A DNA stretch of 12,179 nt from Candidatus Dormiibacterota bacterium (GTDB lineage Bacteria > Chloroflexota > Dormibacteria > UBA8260). Position numbers and translations under genes: made by a program. Positions 7,544 to 12,179 of the stretch are shown piece after piece; positions within the stretch are counted from its first letter, which is position 1; the number at the start of each line of letters is the position of its first letter. The stretch lies in NCBI GenBank assembly GCA_955652545.1, contig CATPCA010000298.1:1-12179 (forward strand), in the 5' to 3' direction. The notes under the pieces were generated by a model. The model saw nothing but the letters and a program-made list of their open reading frames with translations, was not told where the DNA came from and did no database searches.

Positions 7544-7593
7544 GGAAAGGCGGTGACGTCCGCCTTTCCGAGAGGGAGGGATCTGCCCTCCCT
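7544..7593 (+). terminator. Hairpin pair downstream of the HIT gene
   Basis: About 33 bases past the HIT stop codon, a 10-base stem with a 6-base loop (7544-7569) is followed by an 8-base stem with a 5-base loop (7573-7593). No T tract follows on this strand (the next bases are GTAAAAA). It may terminate without a U tract or stabilise the 3' end. Confidence 0.35.
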
Positions 7594-7595
7594 GT

Positions 7596-7660
7596 AAAAA
7601 GGGAGGGTTTGGAAAGGCGGTGACGTTCGCCTTTCCGAGAGGGAGGGATCTGCCCTCCCT
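7596..7660 (-). terminator. Probable intrinsic terminator of the duplicated-module gene
   Basis: Read on the minus strand just after the stop codon, AGGGAGGG (7660-7653) can pair with CCCTCCCT (7607-7600), enclosing the GGAAAGGCG/CGCCTTTCC stem. Further T residues (7599-7596) follow directly, giving a GC-rich stem plus T run. The repeat unit thus supplies a terminator to the minus-strand gene. Confidence 0.45.
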
Positions 7661-7661
7661 G

Positions 7662-8207
7662 TTAAGAGTTCGCGCTGGCCCCGTTGGGGCGGCCGTCACC
7701 TTCGTCGTTGGTCTCCCCGCCGGCCGAGTCGAGGTGCTGGAGCGCGTACTCCTTGAAGCTCGGGGGATCGCCCTCGTCGGAGCTACGCGATCGTCCGGAG
7801 CGCCCCCGCGTCGCGGCGCCGACCACCTCACCCGCCTCATCGGGCATGAGGCGGCGGTACACGGCCATCGCCTTCTCGAGGTCGGGGATCTCGGCCTCGA
7901 TCTCCGAGAGTGGCGCGTTGACCCAGCTGAGGGAGCGCATGTTCCCGCTGAGCTGACGAAGGTGGTCGGCGCGCACACCGGCAATCCCGAGGAAGTCCGG
8001 CTGGCCGGAGCCGGCCTGGTCAACCGCGTCCGGGTTCAGCCGCCGGTACACCGCCATCGCCAGTTCCAGGTCGGGAATTTCGCTCTCAACCTCAGACAGG
8101 GAGGCTGTCACCCACTCCAGGGCACGCTCATGCTCGCTGAGCTGCCGAAGGTGGTCCGCGCGGGTCTCCGCTATGGCAAGAAAGGAATCCGTGCTCATGG
8201 CGGTCAT
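7662..8207 (-). CDS. Unknown protein with a duplicated 52-residue module
   Basis: I do not recognise this 181-residue protein. Residues 9-60 and 72-123 are two copies of one module, identical at 38 of 52 positions by my count. The shared core reads RADHLRQLS, then R-x-L-x-W-V, LSE-x-E-x-EIPDLE and AMAVYRRL-x-PD. Each copy is likely two or three amphipathic helices ending in an invariant AMAVYRRL. An 11-residue Gly/Ser/Pro linker joins them. The tail (124-181) is polar and probably disordered, with an RGRSGRSRSS patch and acidic clusters, except for a short helix near SFKEYALQHLD. There is no signal peptide, membrane segment, cysteine or catalytic motif. A second ATG at 8198 is an alternative start; neither has a good ribosome site. 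Balanced divergence between the copies argues for a real, selected protein. A scaffold or nucleic-acid/protein-binding role is possible, but no function can be assigned. It is divergent from the bS22-like gene. Confidence 0.75.
   Translation of the reverse strand: MTAMSTDSFLAIAETRADHLRQLSEHERALEWVTASLSEVESEIPDLELAMAVYRRLNPDAVDQAGSGQPDFLGIAGVRADHLRQLSGNMRSLSWVNAPLSEIEAEIPDLEKAMAVYRRLMPDEAGEVVGAATRGRSGRSRSSDEGDPPSFKEYALQHLDSAGGETNDEGDGRPNGASANS
7839..8183 (-). repeat. Internal gene duplication (two 156-base modules)
   Basis: The two protein modules correspond to 8028-8183 (first copy) and 7839-7994 (second copy), offset by 189 bases. Amino-acid identity is about 73 percent, while many third codon positions differ, so the duplication is old and has been kept by selection on the protein. 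Confidence 0.85.
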
Positions 8208-8282
8208 GTTGCAGCGGACGCTCCATGGTTGTCCACTGCTGTGCGGTTACAGGCCTGCGCATATCCCGCCACACTGAGATCA

Positions 8283-8297
8283 ATTCGCGCTGCGAAT
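8283..8297. promoter_or_regulatory. Dyad upstream of the bS22-like gene promoter
   Basis: ATTCGC (8283-8288) and GCGAAT (8292-8297) form a perfect 6-base inverted repeat with a 3-base centre. It lies about 24 bases upstream of the TATAGT box, next to the -35 region, and between two divergent genes. This is the position of a regulator site, but symmetry this short can be chance. Confidence 0.3.
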
Positions 8298-8320
8298 GGG
8301 GGCTCTGAGCCTCGATCCGC

Positions 8321-8326
8321 TATAGT
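8321..8326 (+). promoter_or_regulatory. -10 box giving a leaderless bS22-like mRNA
   Basis: TATAGT, close to the consensus TATAAT, is followed by nine bases and then the GTG start at 8336. Transcription would begin at or within a few bases of the start codon, leaving no room for a ribosome binding site. No clear -35 hexamer is present at the usual distance. Confidence 0.55.
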
Positions 8327-8335
8327 CCCGGCCTC

Positions 8336-8428
8336 GTGGGTTCTGTCATCAAGAAGCGGCGCAAGAAGATGCGCAAGCACAAGCATAAGAAGATGCTGAA
8401 GAAGACCCGCTGGGCGCGTCGCGGCTAG
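8336..8428 (+). CDS. bS22-like ribosomal microprotein (AURKAIP1/COX24-type)
   Basis: This is a 30-residue protein beginning at GTG: GSVIKKRRKKMRKHKHKK and then MLKKTRWARRG. Sixteen of 30 residues are Lys or Arg and two are His. The pattern GSVIKKRRK-x-M-x-K-x-KH-x-K-x-L-x-KTR matches the short actinobacterial proteins annotated as AURKAIP1/COX24 domain proteins, which in mycobacteria were found in the small ribosomal subunit and named bS22. The family match is from memory of the motif. The start is supported by the family's usual M-G-S-V-I-K-K beginning and by a TATAGT box nine bases upstream, implying a leaderless, probably strongly expressed mRNA. It is easily missed by gene finders because of its length. 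It converges on the HtrA gene with seven bases between stop codons, so 3' ends must overlap. Confidence 0.88.
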   Translation: MGSVIKKRRKKMRKHKHKKMLKKTRWARRG

Positions 8429-8435
8429 AGGGCGA

Positions 8436-9731
8436 TCAGGCCGGCGGACCCGTTCCGAGCGTCACCTGCGCCGTGTGAGAGTGGCCGCTGGTATCCGACC
8501 AGGTCACCGATACCGACGAACCGGGGTCGTGCTGCACGATCGCGTTGCGCAGCGCGGCGTTGGTGCTGATCGAGGTGCCGTTGAGCGCGGTGATGGTCGA
8601 GCCGACTGTGATCCCGGCGTTCGCCGCGGCGCTGCCGCTCTGCACGGTGAGCACCTGCACGCCGCCCTGGCCGGTCTGGCCGCCGACCCCGAGGAGGGCG
8701 CGGGTGTTGCCGACGTGCACGTTGGCGGTGGTCTGGCCGGACTGGATCTGCTTGACGATGCTGAGCGCCTTGTTGATGGGGATGGCGTAGGCGACGGTCG
8801 AGCCCTGCTGGTTGAACTGGCCGGAGGTCTGGGCGGCTGTGTCCATGCCGATGACCGTGCCGTTGGCCGTCGCCAGTGGACCACCTGAGTCACCGGGCTG
8901 GATCTGGGCGTCGGACTGGATGAGGCCGGTGACGGTCTCGGGATCGCCGCCGGCCTGGTCGCTGGCGGTGATGGTGCGGTCGAGCGCGGTGACCTGGCCC
9001 GCGGTGACGGTCGGCGCGCTGTTGCGGCCTTGAGCATTGCCCAGGGCAACCACCGCGTCGCCGATGTTCACCGAGGAGGAGTTGCCGACGCTGACGGTGG
9101 TGAAGGTGCCCCCACCATCGATCTGTACGAGGGCGACGTCCTCGGTGAGGTCGTAGCCGAGCACGTGGGCCGAGTACGACTTGCCGGTGCTCGGCAGCTC
9201 CACGGTCATGCTCGTCTCGCCGTCGATGACGTGGTTGTTGGTCAGCACCTCACCGGTGGAGGTGATCACCATGCCGGTGCCGGCGGCGGCGCCGGTGGTG
9301 CCCAGGGTGACATTGATGTTGACGATGCCCGGGGTGACCTTGGCGGCCACGGCGTTGGGATCGAGGCTGGTACCGGACGAGCCGCTGCCGCCGTTTCCAC
9401 CACCGCCCGTCCCGTTGCTGGTGGAGGGTGTGTTGGCGACACTCGAGCCCAGGGGGGCGTTGTCGTTGGTGAGCCGGGCGACGGCCACGCCTGACCCGAT
9501 GCCGACGAGGAAGATCGCCGCAAGGGTCCCGGCGAAGACGCGACGACCACGCCGACGAGGCTGAACCGGAGGCTGCTGCCACTGCCAGCTGCCGGGCGCG
9601 TAGCCCGGCGGTGGCGGCGGTGGCGGCACCTGGTCCGAGGCAAGCTGCCAGGACACAGGGGGAGGCGACGCGGGCTCCGACGGCTGGTCGCCGATCGGGC
9701 GGTGAGGGTCGGGGAAGTTGCTGTACGTCAT
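8436..9731 (-). CDS. Membrane-anchored HtrA/DegP-like serine protease with PDZ domain
   Basis: The protein has 431 residues. A cytoplasmic N-terminal region (1-62) rich in Pro, Trp and Gln, including a run of seven prolines at 36-42, ends in a basic patch PRRRGRR (58-64). One membrane helix follows (about 66-87), then a Gly/Ser/Asn linker (95-122) and a trypsin-like domain (about 125-330) with catalytic H167 in TNNHVI, D198 in TEDVALVQ and S282 in QPGDSGGP. A single PDZ domain covers about 345-428. This is the actinobacterial HtrA layout (PepD/HtrA group), acting on the outer side of the membrane in protein quality control under stress. The ATG at 9731 is chosen because upstream codons (frame open to 10064) lie opposite other sequence and do not resemble the family; an AGGA lies unusually close to it. 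A two-component system or sigma factor often controls such genes, but none is adjacent here. Confidence 0.93.
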   Translation of the reverse strand: MTYSNFPDPHRPIGDQPSEPASPPPVSWQLASDQVPPPPPPPGYAPGSWQWQQPPVQPRRRGRRVFAGTLAAIFLVGIGSGVAVARLTNDNAPLGSSVANTPSTSNGTGGGGNGGSGSSGTSLDPNAVAAKVTPGIVNINVTLGTTGAAAGTGMVITSTGEVLTNNHVIDGETSMTVELPSTGKSYSAHVLGYDLTEDVALVQIDGGGTFTTVSVGNSSSVNIGDAVVALGNAQGRNSAPTVTAGQVTALDRTITASDQAGGDPETVTGLIQSDAQIQPGDSGGPLATANGTVIGMDTAAQTSGQFNQQGSTVAYAIPINKALSIVKQIQSGQTTANVHVGNTRALLGVGGQTGQGGVQVLTVQSGSAAANAGITVGSTITALNGTSISTNAALRNAIVQHDPGSSVSVTWSDTSGHSHTAQVTLGTGPPA

Positions 9732-9816
9732 GTCCTGCTGCTCAATGGTCTGTGGTCGGTCACGAAGCACATGGTGACGCACCCTGTCTTGCAGGAATCT
9801 GACGACCCGCTGTGAG

Positions 9817-9849
9817 CTTCCTGTGGAAGGGTCGGCGCCGAGTGGACCC
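9817..9849 (-). terminator. Weak hairpins after the small unknown gene
   Basis: In the 127-base gap before the HtrA gene, CTTCC/GGAAG (9817-9821 with 9825-9829) and GGGTC/GACCC (9829-9833 with 9845-9849) form two short stems just after the stop codon of the small minus-strand gene. They share one base and lack a T run, so they may be chance. The 12-mer GGCGCCGAGTGG (9834-9845) also occurs at 7516-7527. Confidence 0.25.
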
Positions 9850-9858
9850 CTCCCTGCC

Positions 9859-10152
9859 TCACTCCGTGGCCGCGCCGAAGTGGTCCAGCAGCGCCCGCGA
9901 GTAGTAATCCTCCCAGGTGCCCGGCTGCGGCGAGGCGGTGTACTCCTTGTCGAGCTTGACCAGCAGGTAGACCAGCTCGCTGCGAACCGGGGCCTCCCCG
10001 AGCAGGTCGGGGAGCTCGGACAGGTCGACAAGCCAGTCCGCGTACCACGACGCCCAGTCGGCATCGTCGCCGTCGACGATGCGGAACACGCGGTGATGCG
10101 TGTCAGCCGCTTCGTGGAGCAACTCGCAGATCTGCGTCACCGTCTCGGTCAT
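9859..10152 (-). CDS. Small conserved-type protein of unknown function
   Basis: This is a 97-residue acidic, probably all-helical cytoplasmic protein. It begins [16 protein letters not shown] and carries a tryptophan-rich stretch, [15 protein letters not shown] (about 30-44), then SELPDLLGE and [15 protein letters not shown]. It ends with [15 protein letters not shown] recall similar small proteins in actinobacterial genomes annotated only as hypothetical, with the same order of QICxLL, WxxWYAxxL and ELLG motifs, but I know no function. The start is unusually clear: a full GGAGGT ribosome site lies seven bases before ATG 10152, and an upstream in-frame GTG (10161) overlaps that site and is rejected. 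A -10-like TAGGAT (10228-10223) would give a leader of about 65 bases holding a hairpin. It reads toward the HtrA gene on the same strand, 127 bases away, and is divergent from sat. Confidence 0.8.
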   Translation of the reverse strand: MTETVTQICELLHEAADTHHRVFRIVDGDDADWASWYADWLVDLSELPDLLGEAPVRSELVYLLVKLDKEYTASPQPGTWEDYYSRALLDHFGAATE

Positions 10153-10159
10153 CGACGGC

Positions 10160-10165
10160 ACCTCC
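10160..10165 (-). promoter_or_regulatory. Strong ribosome binding site that fixes the start at 10152
   Basis: On the minus strand GGAGGT, an ideal Shine-Dalgarno core, is followed by seven bases and ATG at 10152. It is the best ribosome site in the window and contrasts with the apparently leaderless neighbours. Confidence 0.75.
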
Positions 10166-10184
10166 GAGGCAACGAACGAGGAGT

Positions 10185-10209
10185 CGAGGAGCCGGCGAGC
10201 CGGCCCTCG
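10185..10209 (-). other. Hairpin in the leader of the small unknown gene
   Basis: CGAGG-A-GCCG (10185-10194) pairs with CGGC-CCTCG (10201-10209), nine pairs with one bulged A, around a 6-base loop. If transcription starts after the TAGGAT box at 10223-10228, this stem lies in the 5' leader, about 20 bases upstream of the ribosome site. It could affect mRNA stability or translation. It could equally be a DNA dyad between two divergent promoters. Confidence 0.4.
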
Positions 10210-10222
10210 CGGATCACCTCAG

Positions 10223-10228
10223 ATCCTA
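10223..10228 (-). promoter_or_regulatory. Possible -10 box for the small unknown gene
   Basis: TAGGAT on the minus strand fits the TANNNT pattern and lies about 70 bases upstream of ATG 10152, between divergent genes. No -35 hexamer is evident. Confidence 0.35.
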
Positions 10229-10260
10229 CTCACAAGCGGGGGTTGGGTTGGACCGGCGAC

Positions 10261-10266
10261 TAGAAT
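10261..10266 (+). promoter_or_regulatory. -10 box giving a leaderless sat mRNA
   Basis: TAGAAT is one base from the consensus and is followed by eight bases and GTG 10275. Transcription would start at the start codon itself. GT-rich sequence (GGTTGGGTTGGACC, 10241-10254) lies upstream but gives no -35 hexamer at the usual 16-18 base spacing. Confidence 0.55.
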
Positions 10267-10274
10267 CGGCCCTC

Positions 10275-11429
10275 GTGCCCGAGCTCATCTCCCCGATTGA
10301 CGGCGTCCTGGTCGACCGCCGCCGGCCATGGCCCAGCTTCGACGGCGCGCTGACGGCGCCCGGGGCCTCTTCCCTGCGTGTGTCCGATGCGGTGATGGCG
10401 GACCTGGAGATGCTCGGTGACGGCGCGTATTCGCCGCTGACCGGTTTCATGACGCGCGACGATTACCAGTCCGTCGTCGAGCATGCCCGCCTTGCCGGCG
10501 GCACGACGTGGACGCTGCCGATCACGCTCCCGCTCACCGCGGACGAGGCCCGTCGGCTGTCAGCCGGCGATGTCGTCGCTCTCCGCGACGAGCGCGATGA
10601 GTTTCGCGGCGCCATCACCGTGCGCGATGTCTACACTCGCGACGCCAGCGTCGAGGCACGCGAGGTCTACCGCACCGACGACGTCGCCCACCCCGGGGTG
10701 CGCGCGCTCTTCGCGCAGGGCGACATCCTGGTCGGGGGCGACGTCGAGGTGGTGCAGACGGCGGCCCCCGACGATGTGCTCACCCCCGCGCAAACCAGGG
10801 CGGAGTTCAGCCGTCGTGGTTGGTCGACGGTGGTGGCCTTCCAGACCCGCAACCCGATCCATCGCGCCCACGAGTACCTGACCAAGGTGGCCCTGGAGCA
10901 GATCGACGGACTGCTGCTGCACCCTCTGTCGGGCGCGACCAAGGACGATGACGTGCCGCTGCCGGTGCGGGTGCGCTGTTACCGGGTGCTGCTCGAGCGG
11001 TACTACCCGCAGGACCGCACGCTGTTGAGCCTGTTCCCGGCCACGATGCGCTACGCCGGCCCGCGGGAGGCGATCTACCACGGCTTGGTGCGGCGCAACT
11101 ACGGCTGCTCGCATTTCATCATCGGCCGGGATGCCGCCGGCGTGGGCAACTACTACGGCACCTACGACGCCCAGGCTCTCTACGACGAGCTGGGTGGTGC
11201 CGAACGTCTCGGCTTCACCGCGCTGAAGTTCGAACGCTCCTTCTACTGCAACGCCTGCCGCGGGATGGCGAGCACGCGCACGTGTCCCCACGGCAGCGAG
11301 GATCGCCTGGTGCTGAGCGGCACTCGGGTGCGCGAGATGCTGAGCCGCGGCGAGGAATTGCCGGCGGAGTTCACGCGGCCCGAGGTGGCCGAGGTGCTGC
11401 GTGAGGCGTACGCGGTCGGGGTGTCCTGA
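10275..11429 (+). CDS. sat: Sulfate adenylyltransferase (ATP sulfurylase)
   Basis: This 384-residue enzyme makes adenosine 5'-phosphosulfate and pyrophosphate from sulfate and ATP. The N-terminal PUA-like domain covers about 1-170 with [13 protein letters not shown] (47-59). The catalytic domain shows [13 protein letters not shown] (190-202, the Q-x-RNP-x-H-x-x-H signature), [13 protein letters not shown] (216-228), GRDAAGVG (284-291) and [10 protein letters not shown] (319-328). C325, C328, C337 and H339 match the zinc site seen in the Thermus-type monofunctional enzyme. There is no APS-kinase domain, so it is the Sat/MET3-core type and not CysD/CysN. The GTG at 10275 follows a TAGAAT box by eight bases; an in-frame TTG at 10248 would lie upstream of that box and is rejected. 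No other sulfur gene is in the window, so whether it serves assimilation or another route cannot be told. Confidence 0.95.
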   Translation: MPELISPIDGVLVDRRRPWPSFDGALTAPGASSLRVSDAVMADLEMLGDGAYSPLTGFMTRDDYQSVVEHARLAGGTTWTLPITLPLTADEARRLSAGDVVALRDERDEFRGAITVRDVYTRDASVEAREVYRTDDVAHPGVRALFAQGDILVGGDVEVVQTAAPDDVLTPAQTRAEFSRRGWSTVVAFQTRNPIHRAHEYLTKVALEQIDGLLLHPLSGATKDDDVPLPVRVRCYRVLLERYYPQDRTLLSLFPATMRYAGPREAIYHGLVRRNYGCSHFIIGRDAAGVGNYYGTYDAQALYDELGGAERLGFTALKFERSFYCNACRGMASTRTCPHGSEDRLVLSGTRVREMLSRGEELPAEFTRPEVAEVLREAYAVGVS

Positions 11430-11430
11430 C

Positions 11431-11459
11431 GGCCCAACGCGGGCCGGGCGGTTGTGCCC
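11431..11459. terminator. Short hairpins between converging sat and kinase genes
   Basis: GGCCC/GGGCC (11431-11435 with 11441-11445) and GGGC/GCCC (11446-11449 with 11456-11459) form two adjacent stems immediately after the sat stop codon, inside the 49-base convergent gap. No T tract follows. A T-less terminator is plausible. Confidence 0.35.
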
Positions 11460-11478
11460 TCAGCAGCCGATTGGCTAC

Positions 11479-12179
11479 TCAGACTTCATCAGAAGCCGGG
11501 ATGCGAAGCGTCACCGCGGTGCCGGCGGGTGAGCTGTCGACGCGGTATGTCGCCCTCATCTCCACCGCGCGCGAGCGAGCGTTGTTCAACCCCAGACCGA
11601 CGCTGAACTTGTTCGGATCGAAGCCACGGCCATCGTCCTGCACGATCAGCTCGACGCTGTGATCAGTGTCCACCCGCAGCGAGGCGGCGCAACGCGAGGC
11701 GCCGGCGTGACGCTCCACGTTGGACAGGGCCTCCCGAACCACGAGCAGCAGGTTGCGGCCGCGGGTTCCCACGGCTGCCAGCGCCGACGGCTCGACGTCG
11801 AGGGTTACGTCGATGCTGGTCCGCGACCGAAGTCCCTCCATGAGCCACTCCAGCTCATCACGAACCTGGAGTGGCGTGAGATCGCTGCTCAACCCGACGA
11901 TGAAGCCGCGCAGCTCGGTGATGGTGTCGTCGAGGGCGACGACGAACTGATGGAGCCGCTCGGTCGCCGCCGCGTCGTCGATGTCGGCGGCGAGTGCCTG
12001 CAGCCCCATGCCGACGGCGAACATCGCCTGGATGGCGCCGTCGTGGAGGTCGCGGCCGATGTGGACGCGCTGCTCGACCAGGTGGAGCCGCTCGAGCTCG
12101 TCGCGGGCCTGCATCGCGGCGCCGTTGTCGCGGACGATCTTGGTGAACCCCCGGAGATGTCCGGCCGCATCGGTGGATG
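11479..12179 (-). CDS. Sensor histidine kinase, HisKA_3 type (5' end outside the window)
   Basis: The reading frame is open to the right edge, so the N-terminus is missing. An internal ATG at 12114 exists, but the residues before it (GHLRGFTKIVRDNGAA) look like the end of a PAS domain, so the true start is beyond 12179. Visible order: PAS end, a helical linker, then HisKA_3 with phospho-acceptor His (codon 12043-12045) in RDLHDGAIQAMFAVGMGLQ, and a HATPase_c domain with N box VREALSNVERHAGA, G1 box DDGRGFD and G2 box GLGLNNARSRA. All are intact. The H-box wording is close to that of DosS/NreB-like kinases, which read oxygen, NO or redox through N-terminal PAS or GAF domains; the missing part would decide this. 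Its regulator is not visible and may lie to the right. It converges on sat with 49 bases between. Confidence 0.9.
   Translation of the reverse strand, partial: STDAAGHLRGFTKIVRDNGAAMQARDELERLHLVEQRVHIGRDLHDGAIQAMFAVGMGLQALAADIDDAAATERLHQFVVALDDTITELRGFIVGLSSDLTPLQVRDELEWLMEGLRSRTSIDVTLDVEPSALAAVGTRGRNLLLVVREALSNVERHAGASRCAASLRVDTDHSVELIVQDDGRGFDPNKFSVGLGLNNARSRAVEMRATYRVDSSPAGTAVTLRIPASDEV

Larger units (their letters stand above)
7534..7662. repeat. Two-copy 67-base tandem repeat with nested inverted repeats
   Basis: The stretch 7534-7595 recurs at 7601-7662 with one difference in 62 bases (C at 7560, T at 7627). Each copy carries a first dyad, GGAAAGGCGG / CCGCCTTTCC in copy 1 (7544-7553 with 7560-7569, loop TGACGT; nine perfect pairs plus a G-T pair in copy 2), and a second dyad, AGGGAGGG / CCCTCCCT (7573-7580 with 7586-7593; 7640-7647 with 7653-7660, loop ATCTG). 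The segment 7586-7593 can also pair with 7600-7607, so two folds exclude each other. A shorter direct repeat, GGCGCCGAG, precedes it at 7516-7524 and 7526-7534. The array fills most of the gap between two converging genes and ends on the stop codon of the minus-strand one. It looks like a small dispersed intergenic repeat, but only this locus is visible. Confidence 0.9.

Noticed and set aside
7534..7580. G-quadruplex potential in the G-rich repeat
   Set aside because: Runs of two and three G occur, but the strong inverted-repeat pairing explains the composition better.
7534..7662. CRISPR array
   Set aside because: There are only two adjacent copies with about five bases between them and no spacers or cas genes.
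9732..10064. N-terminal extension of the HtrA protease to 10064
   Set aside because: The stretch overlaps the small gene at 9859-10152, which has an ideal ribosome site, and its translation is Arg/Ser/Thr-rich out-of-frame type.
10248..10274. TTG start for sat nine codons upstream
   Set aside because: It lies upstream of the TAGAAT box, so it would not be in the transcript, and the family alignment begins near VPELI.
1..12179. Insertion sequences, integrase, tRNA or rRNA genes
   Set aside because: No transposase or integrase motifs, terminal repeats or tRNA-like folds were seen on reading either strand; gene content looks chromosomal.

Overview
This is a GC-rich bacterial window with frequent GTG starts, ATGA stop/start overlaps and several start codons placed 8 to 9 bases after a TANNNT -10 box (probably leaderless). 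A 30-residue, extremely basic protein resembling the actinobacterial ribosomal protein bS22, a HIT protein of the actinobacterial type and HisKA_3/NarL two-component genes suggest an actinomycete or a nearby deep lineage. The phylum cannot be fixed from this window alone.

Left part (1-2650): a NarL/FixJ-type response regulator on the plus strand meets, tail to tail, a minus-strand pair made of a receiver-only response regulator followed by a GAF/HisKA_3 histidine kinase. The pair shares an ATGA overlap. A short dyad covers both converging stop codons. The three genes probably form one signalling module.

Middle part (2750-7511): on the minus strand lie an S9 prolyl-oligopeptidase-type peptidase, a membrane-anchored TPR protein and a multi-pass GT-C-like glycosyltransferase; the last two overlap by ATGA. 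Divergent from the peptidase, with only 36 bases between starts, is a HIT-family nucleotide hydrolase/phosphorylase gene.

Right part (7512-12179): a nearly perfect 67-base tandem repeat with nested hairpins separates the HIT gene from a 181-residue unknown protein built from two copies of a 52-residue module. Then come the bS22-like microprotein gene, a membrane-anchored HtrA-type serine protease with a PDZ domain, a small conserved-type protein of unknown function, ATP sulfurylase (sat), and the C-terminal part of a second HisKA_3 histidine kinase that runs off the window.

Most of the window is chromosomal housekeeping and signalling content. I see no mobile element, CRISPR array, tRNA or rRNA, and no clear new defence or biosynthetic system. 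The least explained items are the duplicated-module protein, the structured tandem repeat beside it, the receiver-only regulator coupled to its kinase, and the repeated leaderless GTG design.
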